Below, in pieces: positions 1-10,299 of a DNA stretch of 64,000 nucleotides. Within the stretch, counting starts at the first letter, position 1. Every line of letters starts with the position of its first letter. Source of the stretch: Paraphaeosphaeria minitans (Eukaryota; Ascomycota; Dothideomycetes; Pleosporales; Didymosphaeriaceae); the NCBI GenBank assembly GCA_015832175.1, contig WJXW01000013.1, positions 682,001-746,000 of the forward strand. The letters run 5' to 3'. Under the pieces are notes generated by a model. It was given only the letters and a program-made list of their open reading frames with translations, made no database searches and was not told the origin of the DNA. The translations under genes were made by a program, and so were the position numbers.

Positions 1-120
1 TTACCCAAGTAGTCCCACAGCAGCAACAACCCATCACAACCGTATGTACACCGTAGAGATAGCTTCCCAGAATCCCAACATGAGCGACCACTCCTGGTTG
101 TCGATATGGCGTAGGATCAC

Positions 121-863
121 CTAGCCGCTGACCCAATTGGCACATGCAAGGCGCGTACCATCTGACCTATGTATAACAATGCTCCTGTTCCCGAAGAACG
201 CCCCGATTCCCGGTAGGGTAGACGCGTACAAGTCCACGTAACTACCGCACATATCAGCAGGTGCGAACCGCCAGTGGCGACGAAAATGCTCATGTACCTT
301 GTAGAGATCGAAAGACCGGTGATGTTTCCATGCTTGCCCGACCGGTCGCCGACTTCGCATGTCTGAGGCTTGGTTGGATCACACATCGGAGTGTTGGCGA
401 ACTGGCCGCGTCGATAGGGGTCCAGGTGAGCCTGTATATCTTGGGCAGAACAAGTACCACTGACGGGGATCGGTAGGATGTGGAGGTGATAAGCTGGAGC
501 AACGTATCAGTGTGCTACTCGGCTTCTTGCGACGGTAAGAGTATCAAAGGGATAGAAAGAGCAGAAATGATGTCTTAGACGCGGGATGAGGCATACGGAA
601 CGGTGGTCCTGCAGATACAGGAAGGCCTTGGAGAAAAGGACGCCCGTGCCGTTGGCGTTCGAGGCCGCAGTTACGGTTCCGGATATGTTGGCCCCTGCAC
701 CGGGAAAAGTAGCTGTATACTTTGCCCCAGCAGGATTGTTGTTGACAATTGCAGCATCACCCCCTAGTCCGGTGCTGATGTTACCGGAGGGATTGGGAAG
801 ACCCGTTCCAAGAATGAGGGTGGGGATAGCCAGAGTAATAAGAATAAGTGTGAGAGACGGCAT
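121..863 (-). pseudogene. Secreted Cu/Zn superoxide dismutase-like gene with a frame break
   Basis: Reads as a fungal extracellular Cu/Zn superoxide dismutase (superoxide to peroxide and oxygen). The start at 863 opens a signal peptide (MPSLTLILITLAIPTLILG), then an N-glycosylated beta-sandwich start. Exon 1 is 863-597. A 103-nt intron (596-494, GTATGC..CTCCAG) joins PPF to PYHLH; exon 2 is 493-298. A 56-nt intron (297-242) leads to exon 3 (241-121), ending TRLACANWVSG. Metal-ligand histidines are visible in YHLH, HLDPYRRG and GKHG. Inside exon 1, between GTGVLF and LQGLPVSAGPP (about 630-645), the frame must change by one base and a few family residues are missing, so no complete protein can be read. 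The usual Ser-rich GPI tail of Sod4/5 types is absent. It is either a recent pseudogene or a real gene with an assembly indel. Confidence 0.72.
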
Positions 864-3514
864 TGTCTCCAACGGTGTTACTTGGTTCTCGTATTCCAGA
901 TTTAGTAGCAGTGTACCTCTGAGGGGATTTGAGAAGGTTTCTGCTGCAAGCATGCAAGCAGGCTTCGATCCGCCATCCTTTATGTATTCTGAGGTATCTG
1001 GTGCTGCACCAATCGTTGTAATTGCTCCGTTCGGTCCCGTAGCTTTTCTTCCCTCCTGTTCAATATCGCATAGATCATGTGTATGGACTTTCCCTAACGT
1101 CCAAAATCTTGTTGTGATGCAGTGTCCAGCCCGACGTCGATGCAGGTGGCGTCTCGACCGGGGCGGGACTACACTGCAAGCAAGCAAGTCAGTTGAGCGA
1201 TGGCAATTGTTGAAAGCTGCATGATGTCCTCCAAGATTTTCGACTTGTTACTTCTCACTTTCGGGGCTGGCAGCGAACCATGGGTTGGTGTTGGAGAGGG
1301 CTGGACTTCGCGGAGTCTCAGCTGTTCTGCTATACGGGCACAATTAAACTACAGTGACTATGAACTCGTGGGGCCGTCTCCATGATTTAAGTGAGTGTGG
1401 GGTCCATGGTTGCCTGTGGACAAGAGGAACTTGGCAAACGCTCTGCAAGTTACGGAGTGACCCTCCGCAAGCCGCAGACGTACATGATTCTTTCCCTTTT
1501 CGAATAAACACTAATGATCTTCAGCCCCAAGATTCAAGCGTTTGAGTGATCTTCTACGCTTTACCTTCCTCACTGCCAGGACACAGGGTACCAATCAAGA
1601 GCGGTTAAATCTCTTGCTGAGAAGCAGCACGCGGATGCACCATTGGCATCTCAGTATTTCACATATGCAACGTAGTCATGAGGCCTAACAAGGCTTCCCT
1701 TGGCATAAATCTCACAAGCTTTCACTCGGCATGTCTTATTGGCCTTTTTCTGAAGCCACGATCTGGATCACCTATCCGCAACTCCACATTCCACAGAATG
1801 ACAGGCTTTCGATCTAGACCACAGGTTTACTTGAAAAGTGATGGTGCTTCGAAGCTTTGATGGTTTCGGTACCCCGGCTCCATGTCGTTAGGTCTCCATA
1901 CTCCACATTGACGAAGAGTACGGTACCTGGGCAGTGTTAGCGAGTGCTTCGGCCTTTTGGGCTCAGCACGTCTGGAGTAGTGCCCGGGCTGAATCTCCAG
2001 CGAAGAGGAACACGCTGAGTAGGGCTGAACCGCTGGGATATTGTTGCTCAGCAGGGTTCTGTATGGATTGATCTCATTGGAGGCGGCACATGTAGGTGTG
2101 TGTGTTCACGTAGCTTCCGTGTAGAACAACAAAGGTTTTCGATAGTAATGACTGGGTATTGTAGAACTTGATTTTGGATTTCATCAGGTCTCAGATGTAT
2201 GTAGAATAGAGATGGGGGTAGGTTGTATATGAAGATTGGTACCGTTTGCAGGTAGGCCCTACAAGAACGGGGCTTAGTCAACGCGCCGTAATACACCTCA
2301 TTCCGGTTTTATTTAGTTGAGTAGACCACGACTATACCGAGTTTTACAGATAAGGGTTACGACCATAGGTTCGCCTGATGCCGGATCTGGTACGATCGCT
2401 GGTGTGCGTAACTACTAAACGTTAGCAGAGCGTTGTAAAGTCCAATCAAAATGTCTAACAATCCTAGACAGCCCCAGCGCTAAGCCCCCTAGAGAAGGAT
2501 CACCGCTATGGTTGTAATCCTTATCTGCAAGACTATACGGTATGGCCTCGTTATATTTCAACACTAACAAGTTATCGTGTTCTGGGGCCGTAGCAATGGT
2601 AACAAGGGATGATGGGTGAGGGCGAGGGCGACAACCATGCAGGTCCTAGCCATGTGATGCTTTCGTAACATGTCCACATCCGGGAATGTTGTCTTTAACT
2701 GGCGGCTCGATTGCTTGAAATTTGCCTTCCAGCTGGACCATATTGATTATCGTTGGATCTGGTCACAAGAACAGCGGGTAAGAAGTTGGTTGCGGGGAGG
2801 CTAGGGCGTCCAGTCGCCGCAAGCGTCCCTCTTGAGGGCCTGGCTCGCCGTACGTGGGACGCCAGAGACTGTTCAAATTTACACTACTAGCTACGTGGAT
2901 CAGTCAGCAACAAACCCCTCTTTCAAACTTACCGAAAACCCGAGACGCATGTGTGGCATTGTGTTCTTAGGGGTTGTGCACCACATGCCATGCCTGTAGC
3001 CACCCTTGGCATAGGGACGTCCCCGATACCATATTGAAACCACAACAAAAAAATACGACGAAGCTGAAAACAGCCTCATACAAAATTTTCAGTAAGAAAT
3101 TCGAGTTGTTCCCTCGCTTCTCGATCGTTCGAACATGGCACCGAAGCCTATTCGTCTACGCCTACCGAAGACTTTTCAAATAATTTCTTTCAATTGATGT
3201 TTATCGAAGGCTGGTCTTGACTTGGATTTAACAATCAAACGCAACCAAAAACGGAAAACAGTGAAGCGACTATGTTGTACGAAGTAGTATCAGAGGTGCC
3301 GTGGAGAGACATTCGGCAAGTCTAGGTCCGCGAAGCTGAGCGCCTGATGCCTCGCCAAAAGTTGGTAATAAGTTTATAAGAGAAGACGACGCGTCTTTGG
3401 AATGTCATACCAGCACCTTTGAGGAGCTTCGGTTCCATTCGAGAAGCGTTCCTACAGCGACCGAAACCGAATCCAACAGCTGCCTGCGCAGTCTTTCAGG
3501 CCCGCGATAACAAG
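864..3514. other. Long intergenic stretch, no gene recognised
   Basis: About 2.65 kb with only short open frames and no family I can recognise on either strand. The first few hundred bases should hold the promoter of the SOD-like gene on the minus strand. I see no clear repeat or RNA gene. Confidence 0.5.
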
Positions 3515-3793
3515 ATGAAGCCAATTATTGTCATCGCCGCCTTCATCCAAGCCATTTTCGTGTCAGCCAGTGGGGGTACCAAAGATCCGAAGCCTCCACG
3601 CACTCCAACGTACACACCCTTCACTTACACGACCTCGCTATGCACGCCTACTGCAACGCAGATCTACACCGTCACCAATACATGGTACGAGACGAGCATC
3701 GCATATACACCACATACATCAACGTGGACATGGGGAAGCGAACTTTACGACTGTACTCCGGGATTGGCGACCACATCCATTCTGGTATCGTAG
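3515..3793 (+). CDS. Small secreted protein, hypothetical
   Basis: A 92-residue single-exon frame. The ATG at 3515 is chosen because it begins a good signal peptide (MKPIIVIAAFIQAIFVSASG); the same frame opens further upstream but without such an N-terminus. The mature part is about 72 residues, rich in Thr, Pro and Tyr, with repeated T-Y-T/T-P-T motifs and only two cysteines (in SLCTPT and YDCTPG), which could form one disulfide. No family was recognised. Size and composition fit a secreted cell-surface or effector-like protein, but that is inference. A chance frame cannot be excluded. Confidence 0.45.
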   Translation: MKPIIVIAAFIQAIFVSASGGTKDPKPPRTPTYTPFTYTTSLCTPTATQIYTVTNTWYETSIAYTPHTSTWTWGSELYDCTPGLATTSILVS

Positions 3794-4111
3794 GGATGAA
3801 GCGGCATGAGACGGTTCCAATGAGGAAATTTGTATCGATGGTTAAGTGGACTGTGGAGGCTGCGAGTAACTGAGAAATAGACATAGTAGTGGAGCAGTGA
3901 AGAACGAATGCGTGGATTAGTGAATGGAGATACAGTGCATTGACTACGTAAAGTGACCATCGCAATTGCAAGTCCGAATACCAACTATTACCCACCAACA
4001 CTGGAATACTACCACTGAGCTAATCGAACCAATACAAAGACTCAAGCTGTCAGACCCATGATCGAAAAGCAAAACTTCAACGAACCGTCCATCGTTAATA
4101 TGCACTCAACG
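3794..4111. other. Convergent intergenic gap
   Basis: 318 bp between the small secreted protein (plus strand) and the 849-residue gene (minus strand), so it should hold both 3' ends. I see no repeat or extra gene. Confidence 0.5.
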
Positions 4112-6661
4112 TTATCGGCGACCATCATGACCGCCTCCGTTCAACGAACCGCGAGAATATGGTTCGGTTTGCGCACAGGGATATTGGGCATTTCGAGGCT
4201 GCGGCTCCTCCCTATCGCCGAACCGATTGCGAGAATCATGCTCTGAGTTCCATCCTGAAGTAATTGGTGGACCATAACGGCCACGTGAAGCAAATTCAGA
4301 CATGCCTCTGTCGCCATAACGATGTTGAGTATTGTACGCTGTGTTACTTCCTGAGGTAACGCGAGAGCCGTAGTGGCTAGGTGGAGCATAATCGGAGAAC
4401 CTGCTTGCGTAAGGTGGTGGGTCGTACTGATCCGAGAATGTGCTTGAGTACGGGGCTGAATGGTTATGATAGAGGTTTTGGCTACGTCGATAGCCGAACA
4501 TTGATGCTGGTGAAACTATAGGATCAGGAGCTGAGAACGATGGGGGTTCGTTGATAGGCTCCCGTGGCGCGACTGAGGTCGTCAGTGGTTGAGGCGCGAT
4601 GGCATGGCAACGGGATATCGACTTTGCCTGCGGCTCAAGAGGCACGCTTGGTACTGCCAGGGCCAGACGCATGCGCTTTTTGGATTGTGTTTCCAGTGCA
4701 CCATCTTCGAGTAAAAGGCGCTTCTTTTTCGGAATCTTGTAGCCGGCAGGGAAGCCGGGTGCAGGCAACTTCTGAGAATCCTTGCTGTTGCCTTTTGATC
4801 CTGCTTCTTCTTGACTGCTCAATGCTGGTACACCATTCTCTTGCGCAGGATGGTTGGTGAGATCTGCTTTTTCAGTTGCCTCTTCAGCCTCCCGTGCCAC
4901 CTTTCGTGATTCGGCTTTTTCGATGCCCAACTCGAAAGCCTTGCACAGCATCCTACCAATAGCAAGGTACGGAAATGTGAGAATATGGCGTAGCTTCACG
5001 ACAACATCCACACCCAGGGTCTCTGTGTCGGTATTGATCGTCACCCTCGACCGCGTCAGCTGCTTTGGCGAATGATCGACGCGATCAGCATCCGAGCTCT
5101 CTTGTTCATCAGCGCGCCTCTTCGCAAACTGTTCATTTTCTTTCCACTCTTGAAGCGCTAGCTTGTCCAGGTCACGCGGTTCATAAGGCCTCAATGGCAT
5201 TTGCAAAGCTCGCATCAGCGATTGGGCATGCAGGACGTTGAGATCAAGTCGCGGAGTGAAAGTATCTCGCAGATCTAAGTACCATGCCAGACACTGAGTC
5301 AGACCTCGCGCATCGAGACCAACAGGCAGATACACCAGGCCCTCCAATAGTTGGCCAAACGTAGGCACAACGAAACCATAGCGTGACCCATTGAGAAGCT
5401 TTGAGGGTCTCAGGTGGTCAGTATACAAGTTGCGATCCGGCTTGCCTTGAAAGTTGGACACTTTGAAGTCTGACACCTCATGCTTGAGCACGTCACGGAA
5501 GAACTGGTTGACGTTGGTGATGCTAAGAGGATGTTTGGCCTTATCGCGGAAGAAGGCTTGCATAGCGATTATGGTGTCGCCGAGGTAGGCGTTGTTGGCC
5601 AGGCGTAGAGCGACGCCTTTCCATCGAATATGGTGGGGGTAGAAAGCCATGATTTCTTTCGCAGAGATGGGGACGCCAGGAGGAAAGATTGCATCCACAG
5701 GAACGGCTTCCGGGAACCAGTTGAAAGACTCTGAAAGCGCAGGTACCCCCACATCAGGGGCTCTGAGAGTACCTAAGATCTCCTTTATGTTGACTTTCCT
5801 CGTCTCGTCGATCCATGGGCGCTCGAAGGGAACAAGCGTTCGCACTGATCGCTCAGTGTCAGTGTCAGAGGCATGAGTAGTTGGGGCAGTGGTAACTGTG
5901 TCTGACACATCCAAGACGAGAATTTGTGTTGGCGTAAGGTCATTCAGCGGTGTCGCCGGCACCTCGCTGGGAACATCGGCTACTGGAGAGTTCGGCGTTG
6001 CGACTTCGACTTGTCCATCCACTGGTTCTCTTAACAATATTTGTTGTACCTTATCTGTTCCCTGGCAGGAAAACTTGAGGCAAACAACCAACCGTGTCTG
6101 AAGCCATACCCCTTTGCCTTCTTCGATGTCCTGGCCTGCCAACGGTTCGCTTCGCTGAAAGCCAGCAATGATAGACGCTTGTAAGCGGAAGCGTTGACGG
6201 CTTCGCCTTCTCTTCGGTGTAGAGCTTGCCAACTTCTTTGGCTTGGTCAAAACCCCACCAGGATCTTCGCTTTTAGCGAGTTGTCGATCAGGCGTCGGAA
6301 CAGACTCCACCACGTCCAGGTCGGCTGCCCCATCAAGCCCCATGGGCAAATTTCGCTCTTCAACCTCTTCGTCGCTATCGTCAAGAACCATCTCTTGTAG
6401 TTCCACCGCCTTCTTTGCTACGTATCTTCGCTTCTCCTTACCAACCACCCCGATTTGCGCGTCCCAATCTAACTGATCCCAAACCCTGCTCTCGTGCCCT
6501 CGGTAGCTCGTATCGTCTGCGTCGGCGTGGCGAATCAGTCCCGTGGCATAGCGCCAGTCTCGATGGCACAGAAGGTGTTTTGAGCTGCGTTGTGGGCGGG
6601 ACGCGCGCAACAGGATATCAGTTGGATCGCGTATTTCGGTGGAGTCGCGAACGACGGGCAT
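4112..6661 (-). CDS. Large conserved-looking hypothetical protein, probably nuclear
   Basis: A single open frame of 849 residues from the first ATG at 6661; the frame opens earlier but without an ATG. No enzyme family was recognised. The N-terminus has a compact block with YATGLIRHAD and VWDQLDW. An acidic patch (LDDSDEEVEE) follows, then a strong basic cluster (TPKRRRSRQRFR), a probable nuclear localisation signal. A central hydrophobic region (FNWFPEAVPVD through LAWYLDLRDTF) looks folded. A second basic cluster (KKKRLL, KKRMRL) comes next, and the last 150 residues are Tyr/Ser/Arg/Gly-rich with repeated RYG and SGxN motifs, like a disordered RNA-binding tail. Coding bias is uniform and the frame has no interruption. 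I infer a nuclear, possibly RNA- or chromatin-associated protein; the function is unknown. Confidence 0.75.
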   Translation of the reverse strand: MPVVRDSTEIRDPTDILLRASRPQRSSKHLLCHRDWRYATGLIRHADADDTSYRGHESRVWDQLDWDAQIGVVGKEKRRYVAKKAVELQEMVLDDSDEEVEERNLPMGLDGAADLDVVESVPTPDRQLAKSEDPGGVLTKPKKLASSTPKRRRSRQRFRLQASIIAGFQRSEPLAGQDIEEGKGVWLQTRLVVCLKFSCQGTDKVQQILLREPVDGQVEVATPNSPVADVPSEVPATPLNDLTPTQILVLDVSDTVTTAPTTHASDTDTERSVRTLVPFERPWIDETRKVNIKEILGTLRAPDVGVPALSESFNWFPEAVPVDAIFPPGVPISAKEIMAFYPHHIRWKGVALRLANNAYLGDTIIAMQAFFRDKAKHPLSITNVNQFFRDVLKHEVSDFKVSNFQGKPDRNLYTDHLRPSKLLNGSRYGFVVPTFGQLLEGLVYLPVGLDARGLTQCLAWYLDLRDTFTPRLDLNVLHAQSLMRALQMPLRPYEPRDLDKLALQEWKENEQFAKRRADEQESSDADRVDHSPKQLTRSRVTINTDTETLGVDVVVKLRHILTFPYLAIGRMLCKAFELGIEKAESRKVAREAEEATEKADLTNHPAQENGVPALSSQEEAGSKGNSKDSQKLPAPGFPAGYKIPKKKRLLLEDGALETQSKKRMRLALAVPSVPLEPQAKSISRCHAIAPQPLTTSVAPREPINEPPSFSAPDPIVSPASMFGYRRSQNLYHNHSAPYSSTFSDQYDPPPYASRFSDYAPPSHYGSRVTSGSNTAYNTQHRYGDRGMSEFASRGRYGPPITSGWNSEHDSRNRFGDREEPQPRNAQYPCAQTEPYSRGSLNGGGHDGRR

Positions 6662-8264
6662 GCCAGCGACGACAAACCGAGTATGCGTTTGTTGGGCAAG
6701 TGAAGCAAGTTTGTTGTGTCCGCGGTAGAGTTCACGAGTGAATGAGCGACTGTTTGTCGTGCTGGATATTGATACGTGAGGTGAACGAATGTCAAGCAGC
6801 CCGCACACGTCAACGTCACTGGAGAAACGCGAAAGTAAAGGTGAAGTTGGATAAAGTCAACTTGTTGGTTTCGAGCTTCTTGCGTGCTGTATTCGTTGAT
6901 TCTCATGTTGGCAAGTGTTCGACCTTCGTGCGGTTGAAAAGTTATCCTTGACCATAGTCCGGAAATCTCTACGTGTCTATGGGAAGCTTAGGTTCGCTTG
7001 TCGGTTTGGGAAATGTTATCTTCTCGTCAATTCTATGTGAATTCGTAGCGACAACATACCGGCATGTCTTCAATTCAATGATGTGACTCGTGTTAGCCAG
7101 AGCAAAATCTAGCCTTCGAGATGCACACAGTTTTCCTGCATTGTTGCGCTGCGCAGTAGCCAAGAACCGAAGCAGAACGTACCAAGCTTTACATCGCTAA
7201 CCATTCTTGAGTATTTTATGATACCTTATTGGGCCAGATCGTCAGTTTTTGGCCTGTGTTGCTTTAGAGGCCGGATGATATCAGCACCTTAGCAACACAA
7301 TCTCCGATCTTTGTGCAGAAAAACTTCTTACACCTTTAATTCATATTGTAAGGGACACCAATAACCTACCATATGGTGGCTTGCCTATGCTAGTCATGAT
7401 AGCAACGCAAAGTTACCAGGTATTGTTCTTCTGCATCTAAGAGTACTATAGATGCATAACGGCATGGAGCCTTGATTGCTGTACTCTTACCTTGAAAATT
7501 CCTACTATAGTCAGCTTCTGTAACGCACAATAAGAGTACCATAATTCCCACTCGGGCAATATCATCTAATTCAATATTATCTAATGCGGTGCTTCACTTG
7601 AAACCCCTATGTTGGCCCCTCGCCGTTGTGGTTCTACCATACATCTTGCCTTTATTATCGACCCAGATCATAGCCTTGCTCGACGGGATATTCACCACAC
7701 GCGTATCTTCCACCGCGGCTCCTCTTCGCCGTATAGATTGAAGCTGTTCTCTAGATTAATCATTCGTGCTGAAGATGGTTAAGAATTTCATCGACATGCA
7801 AGAAATTGATGACAGGCATTCCGCAATTTCATCGATTTAGGTGGCGGATGCCGTGGACTGCGTTATTTACCTACTCAAGGACTGCTTAGCTTATCCGTAT
7901 ATAGGCAAGCCTCACATTAGCGGGTTTTGCCGTCCCCCGATCCCACCGATTGGCCCCGCGTACAGAACGATCCTTTTCAGTCCTCAGCCTTTCTCCCCTG
8001 ACTGCGCCTTTAGGTACTGTGGCAGTGCAGAATCGCTTCCCTTGCTTGTCAAAATACCCTATGATGAACAATACAGGCCCGAAGCCCTAGGACGAGAATG
8101 TGGATGCATAGGTACCCCAGGCACCAGTAGCCGGCTCACGTACCAGTACCTAACTTATCGTTCGCTACCCAAAACTACACTTTGGCACAAAATCAATTCA
8201 ACCGCGCACCCTGCCTCACAGCACTTTCGAAGTCGTTACGGAAGAACTGGATGCAAATACTAGA
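6662..8264. other. Intergenic, A+T-rich, divergent promoters
   Basis: About 1.6 kb between two divergently transcribed genes. The part from roughly 7200 to 7600 is A+T-rich and without recognisable coding content. A 140-codon frame at 7841-8263 has no family resemblance and is taken as chance. Confidence 0.5.
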
Positions 8265-10160
8265 ATGGCGGAACACAGCTCGACGGGCCTGCCTCGCGTT
8301 CCTCGCAAGAATGTCCTTGTGGCTTCGTTAGTGCACAGGAACCGGCCGCGAATGCGCGCCTACTCACCCAAAGTCCGTACAGGCTGCATCACTTGGTACG
8401 TTTTTGAATAGTCTGAATGCCGTTTCCCCCTATCGTTCCTTGGTCTGCAATTTCATGCAGACCCCATATCTGCCGTGGTCATCGTCTTATGAGCCTCCAA
8501 GCTTATGACCAGGCGCTTCCAGGTCTACATCAAGAACGCGAGCTTCTGGTTATTGGACTATGCTGACAAAGTTGATAGCAAGTAAGTGTGCTACATCGTT
8601 CTCAGATGCAATACCCTTGTAGGCGCTCTGTCCAGTGACGGCCTGCAACACGTGAAAGCATCCGCTGCGGACTGTTGATTCTAGTCATGAATCCAACTAA
8701 CAAGTATCCCATACAGAACACGGAGAAAAAAATGCGATGAGGAGAGACCAATCTGCCGACGATGCCGAGACGATCAGTTCAAGTGCGATGGATACGCTCC
8801 AGTGCCAGTCAAAAGAAAGGAAACCGCCGCGCACGGGAAAGCGTCTTCTGGAACACAAACAGGAAAGCAGATACCAAGATCGATTGAGAAGGTGATTCGC
8901 CGATGTACACAGTACGATCTGGTCGTATGCGCTAAGATCAATCGCGGCCCCGAAGCCCAAGGACCCCGTGGGAGTTTCTTCCATCACTTTCGCTCCATCA
9001 CTATCTTTGACTTTACACGCGTGGCCAATCCTAAAGATTTTTGGTTTCGTAGAGTGCTACCAATGTGCCATGACGATCCTGTTGTCAGACAGGTCGTTGT
9101 TGCGCTCGGTGCAGCCCACCGATGCTATCTCGACAACCTCTCCAAATCAGGGTCAGGAGATGCGAATACATCACTGACTTATGTCGAAGATGTTGCGGTT
9201 CGCCACTACAATGAAGCCATAACGAAGCTTATCAGTCATGATGTCACCTCGTCTGGCTCAGGTAATAGGGAATTGAAGTACCTCATCTGCTGCCTGCTTT
9301 TCGTCTGTCTCGAGTACATGCTTGGTCGTTTTGACGAGGCTGTCCGTCACATCAAAGCCGGCTGTCAACTATTCCAGGCCGCGGACCTCTCGACCGCGCC
9401 GGACGACATTCGACAGCTATTCCAGGAGACTGGCACCGTCTTTCTCCGCATCATTGTCGACGCCACCATTCCTCCACAAGAATACGAAATTCCCAATATC
9501 ACGCCGCATGCTAAACCTCTGATGGAGATTGACGACGCGTCACAGCCTTTTGTGAGTCTTGCGGAAGCCAGAGATGCAGTATGGGATCTGGACGTAAGGA
9601 TGGCATACAGCAGCGAAGGCCAGCACGATGAGCCCAAAGATAGGCTCGAAAAGCCTGACTTTGAAACTTGCGATGAAGACTGGAAGGAGCTCTCTAGCTT
9701 GTTCGAAATCTGGAGATCCAAGTTCAATCTCCTCATATCAAGTCTCGGCAACACTAAGGACCTTCCGATCGACGTTCAGCGAGAGGTGCTTGTTCTCACA
9801 GCCCAGCGCTATATGTGGGACACCATTCTTTACCCTGAAGACAGCATTGAGGACGAGGGACTGCGGCAGCTCTGCCACAGTCATATTGACTTGATAGAGC
9901 AGACGTACCGCATAGAAGCTTCGTGGATGGGTCGCCCTGTGTTCACATTGGATAGTGATACCATCCCTGCAATGTTCCATACCGCGACCTACTGCCAGGA
10001 TCCTGTTATAACACAGCGCGTCATAGGCCTTTTGCGCCAGTACAGAAGACGAGAAGGTCTGTGGGACAGCTGGAAAGTGGCAGACATGCTTTCCAAGGGT
10101 TATAAGACTACTCACACTGCACTCGGGGATGGCTTCGCCCGAGGAATATCACTGAGCTAA
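8265..10160 (+). CDS. Zn2Cys6 (C6) fungal transcription factor with a 3-nt microexon
   Basis: A binuclear zinc-cluster regulator of 525 residues, expected to bind DNA in the nucleus. Exons: 8265-8395, 8579-8581 (CAA only), 8717-10160. Exon 1 ends in TGCIT plus TG; exon 3 starts A-ACA-CGG. Joining them directly gives TGA. Inserting CAA gives TGC-AAA-ACA, restoring CITCKTRRKKC, and the whole cluster then has perfect spacing: Cys 41, 44, 51, 58, 61, 68. Both introns have good signals: intron 1 (183 nt) GTACGT with CTGAC before GATAG; intron 2 (135 nt) GTAAGT with CTAAC before ATACAG. The C-terminal 450 residues match the Asp/Glu-rich regulatory region common to ascomycete C6 proteins that begin YSPKVRTGCITC. 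Target genes are not inferable; no biosynthetic cluster surrounds it. Confidence 0.85.
8579..8581 (+). other. 3-nt microexon (CAA) inside the zinc-cluster codons
   Basis: Preceded by a CTGAC branch-like site and GATAG acceptor, followed by a GTAAGTG donor. It completes the codon of the second zinc-binding cysteine and most of the next lysine codon. Any other acceptor I tried in 8396-8716 either creates a stop or loses the cysteine. Confidence 0.75.
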
Positions 10161-10299
10161 ACAACCACACAACAAGGTGACCGCTTTTCAGGGTCATCTA
10201 GGGTTTAAAACCAAGGCTCCCAGAAGCCCGCGAAGAGCCACAAGTTGATCGGAGGATACATGGAGGAATTCAAGAACCTTGGAATGATCAAATCACGAC

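Noticed and set aside
586..1224. 212-codon plus-strand open frame
   Set aside because: It is antisense to the SOD-like gene, whose minus-strand frames match a known family with splice sites.
1945..1975. CTTCGGCCTTTTGGGCTCA resembles the start of U2 snRNA
   Set aside because: The following bases do not continue the conserved U2 branch-recognition region and no promoter context is visible; taken as chance.
7841..8263. 140-codon plus-strand frame before the C6 regulator
   Set aside because: No family resemblance and low-quality composition; it lies in the promoter region.
8802..10160. C6 regulator beginning at the internal ATG 8802
   Set aside because: That start would drop the zinc cluster, which is clearly encoded just upstream once the microexon and introns are considered.
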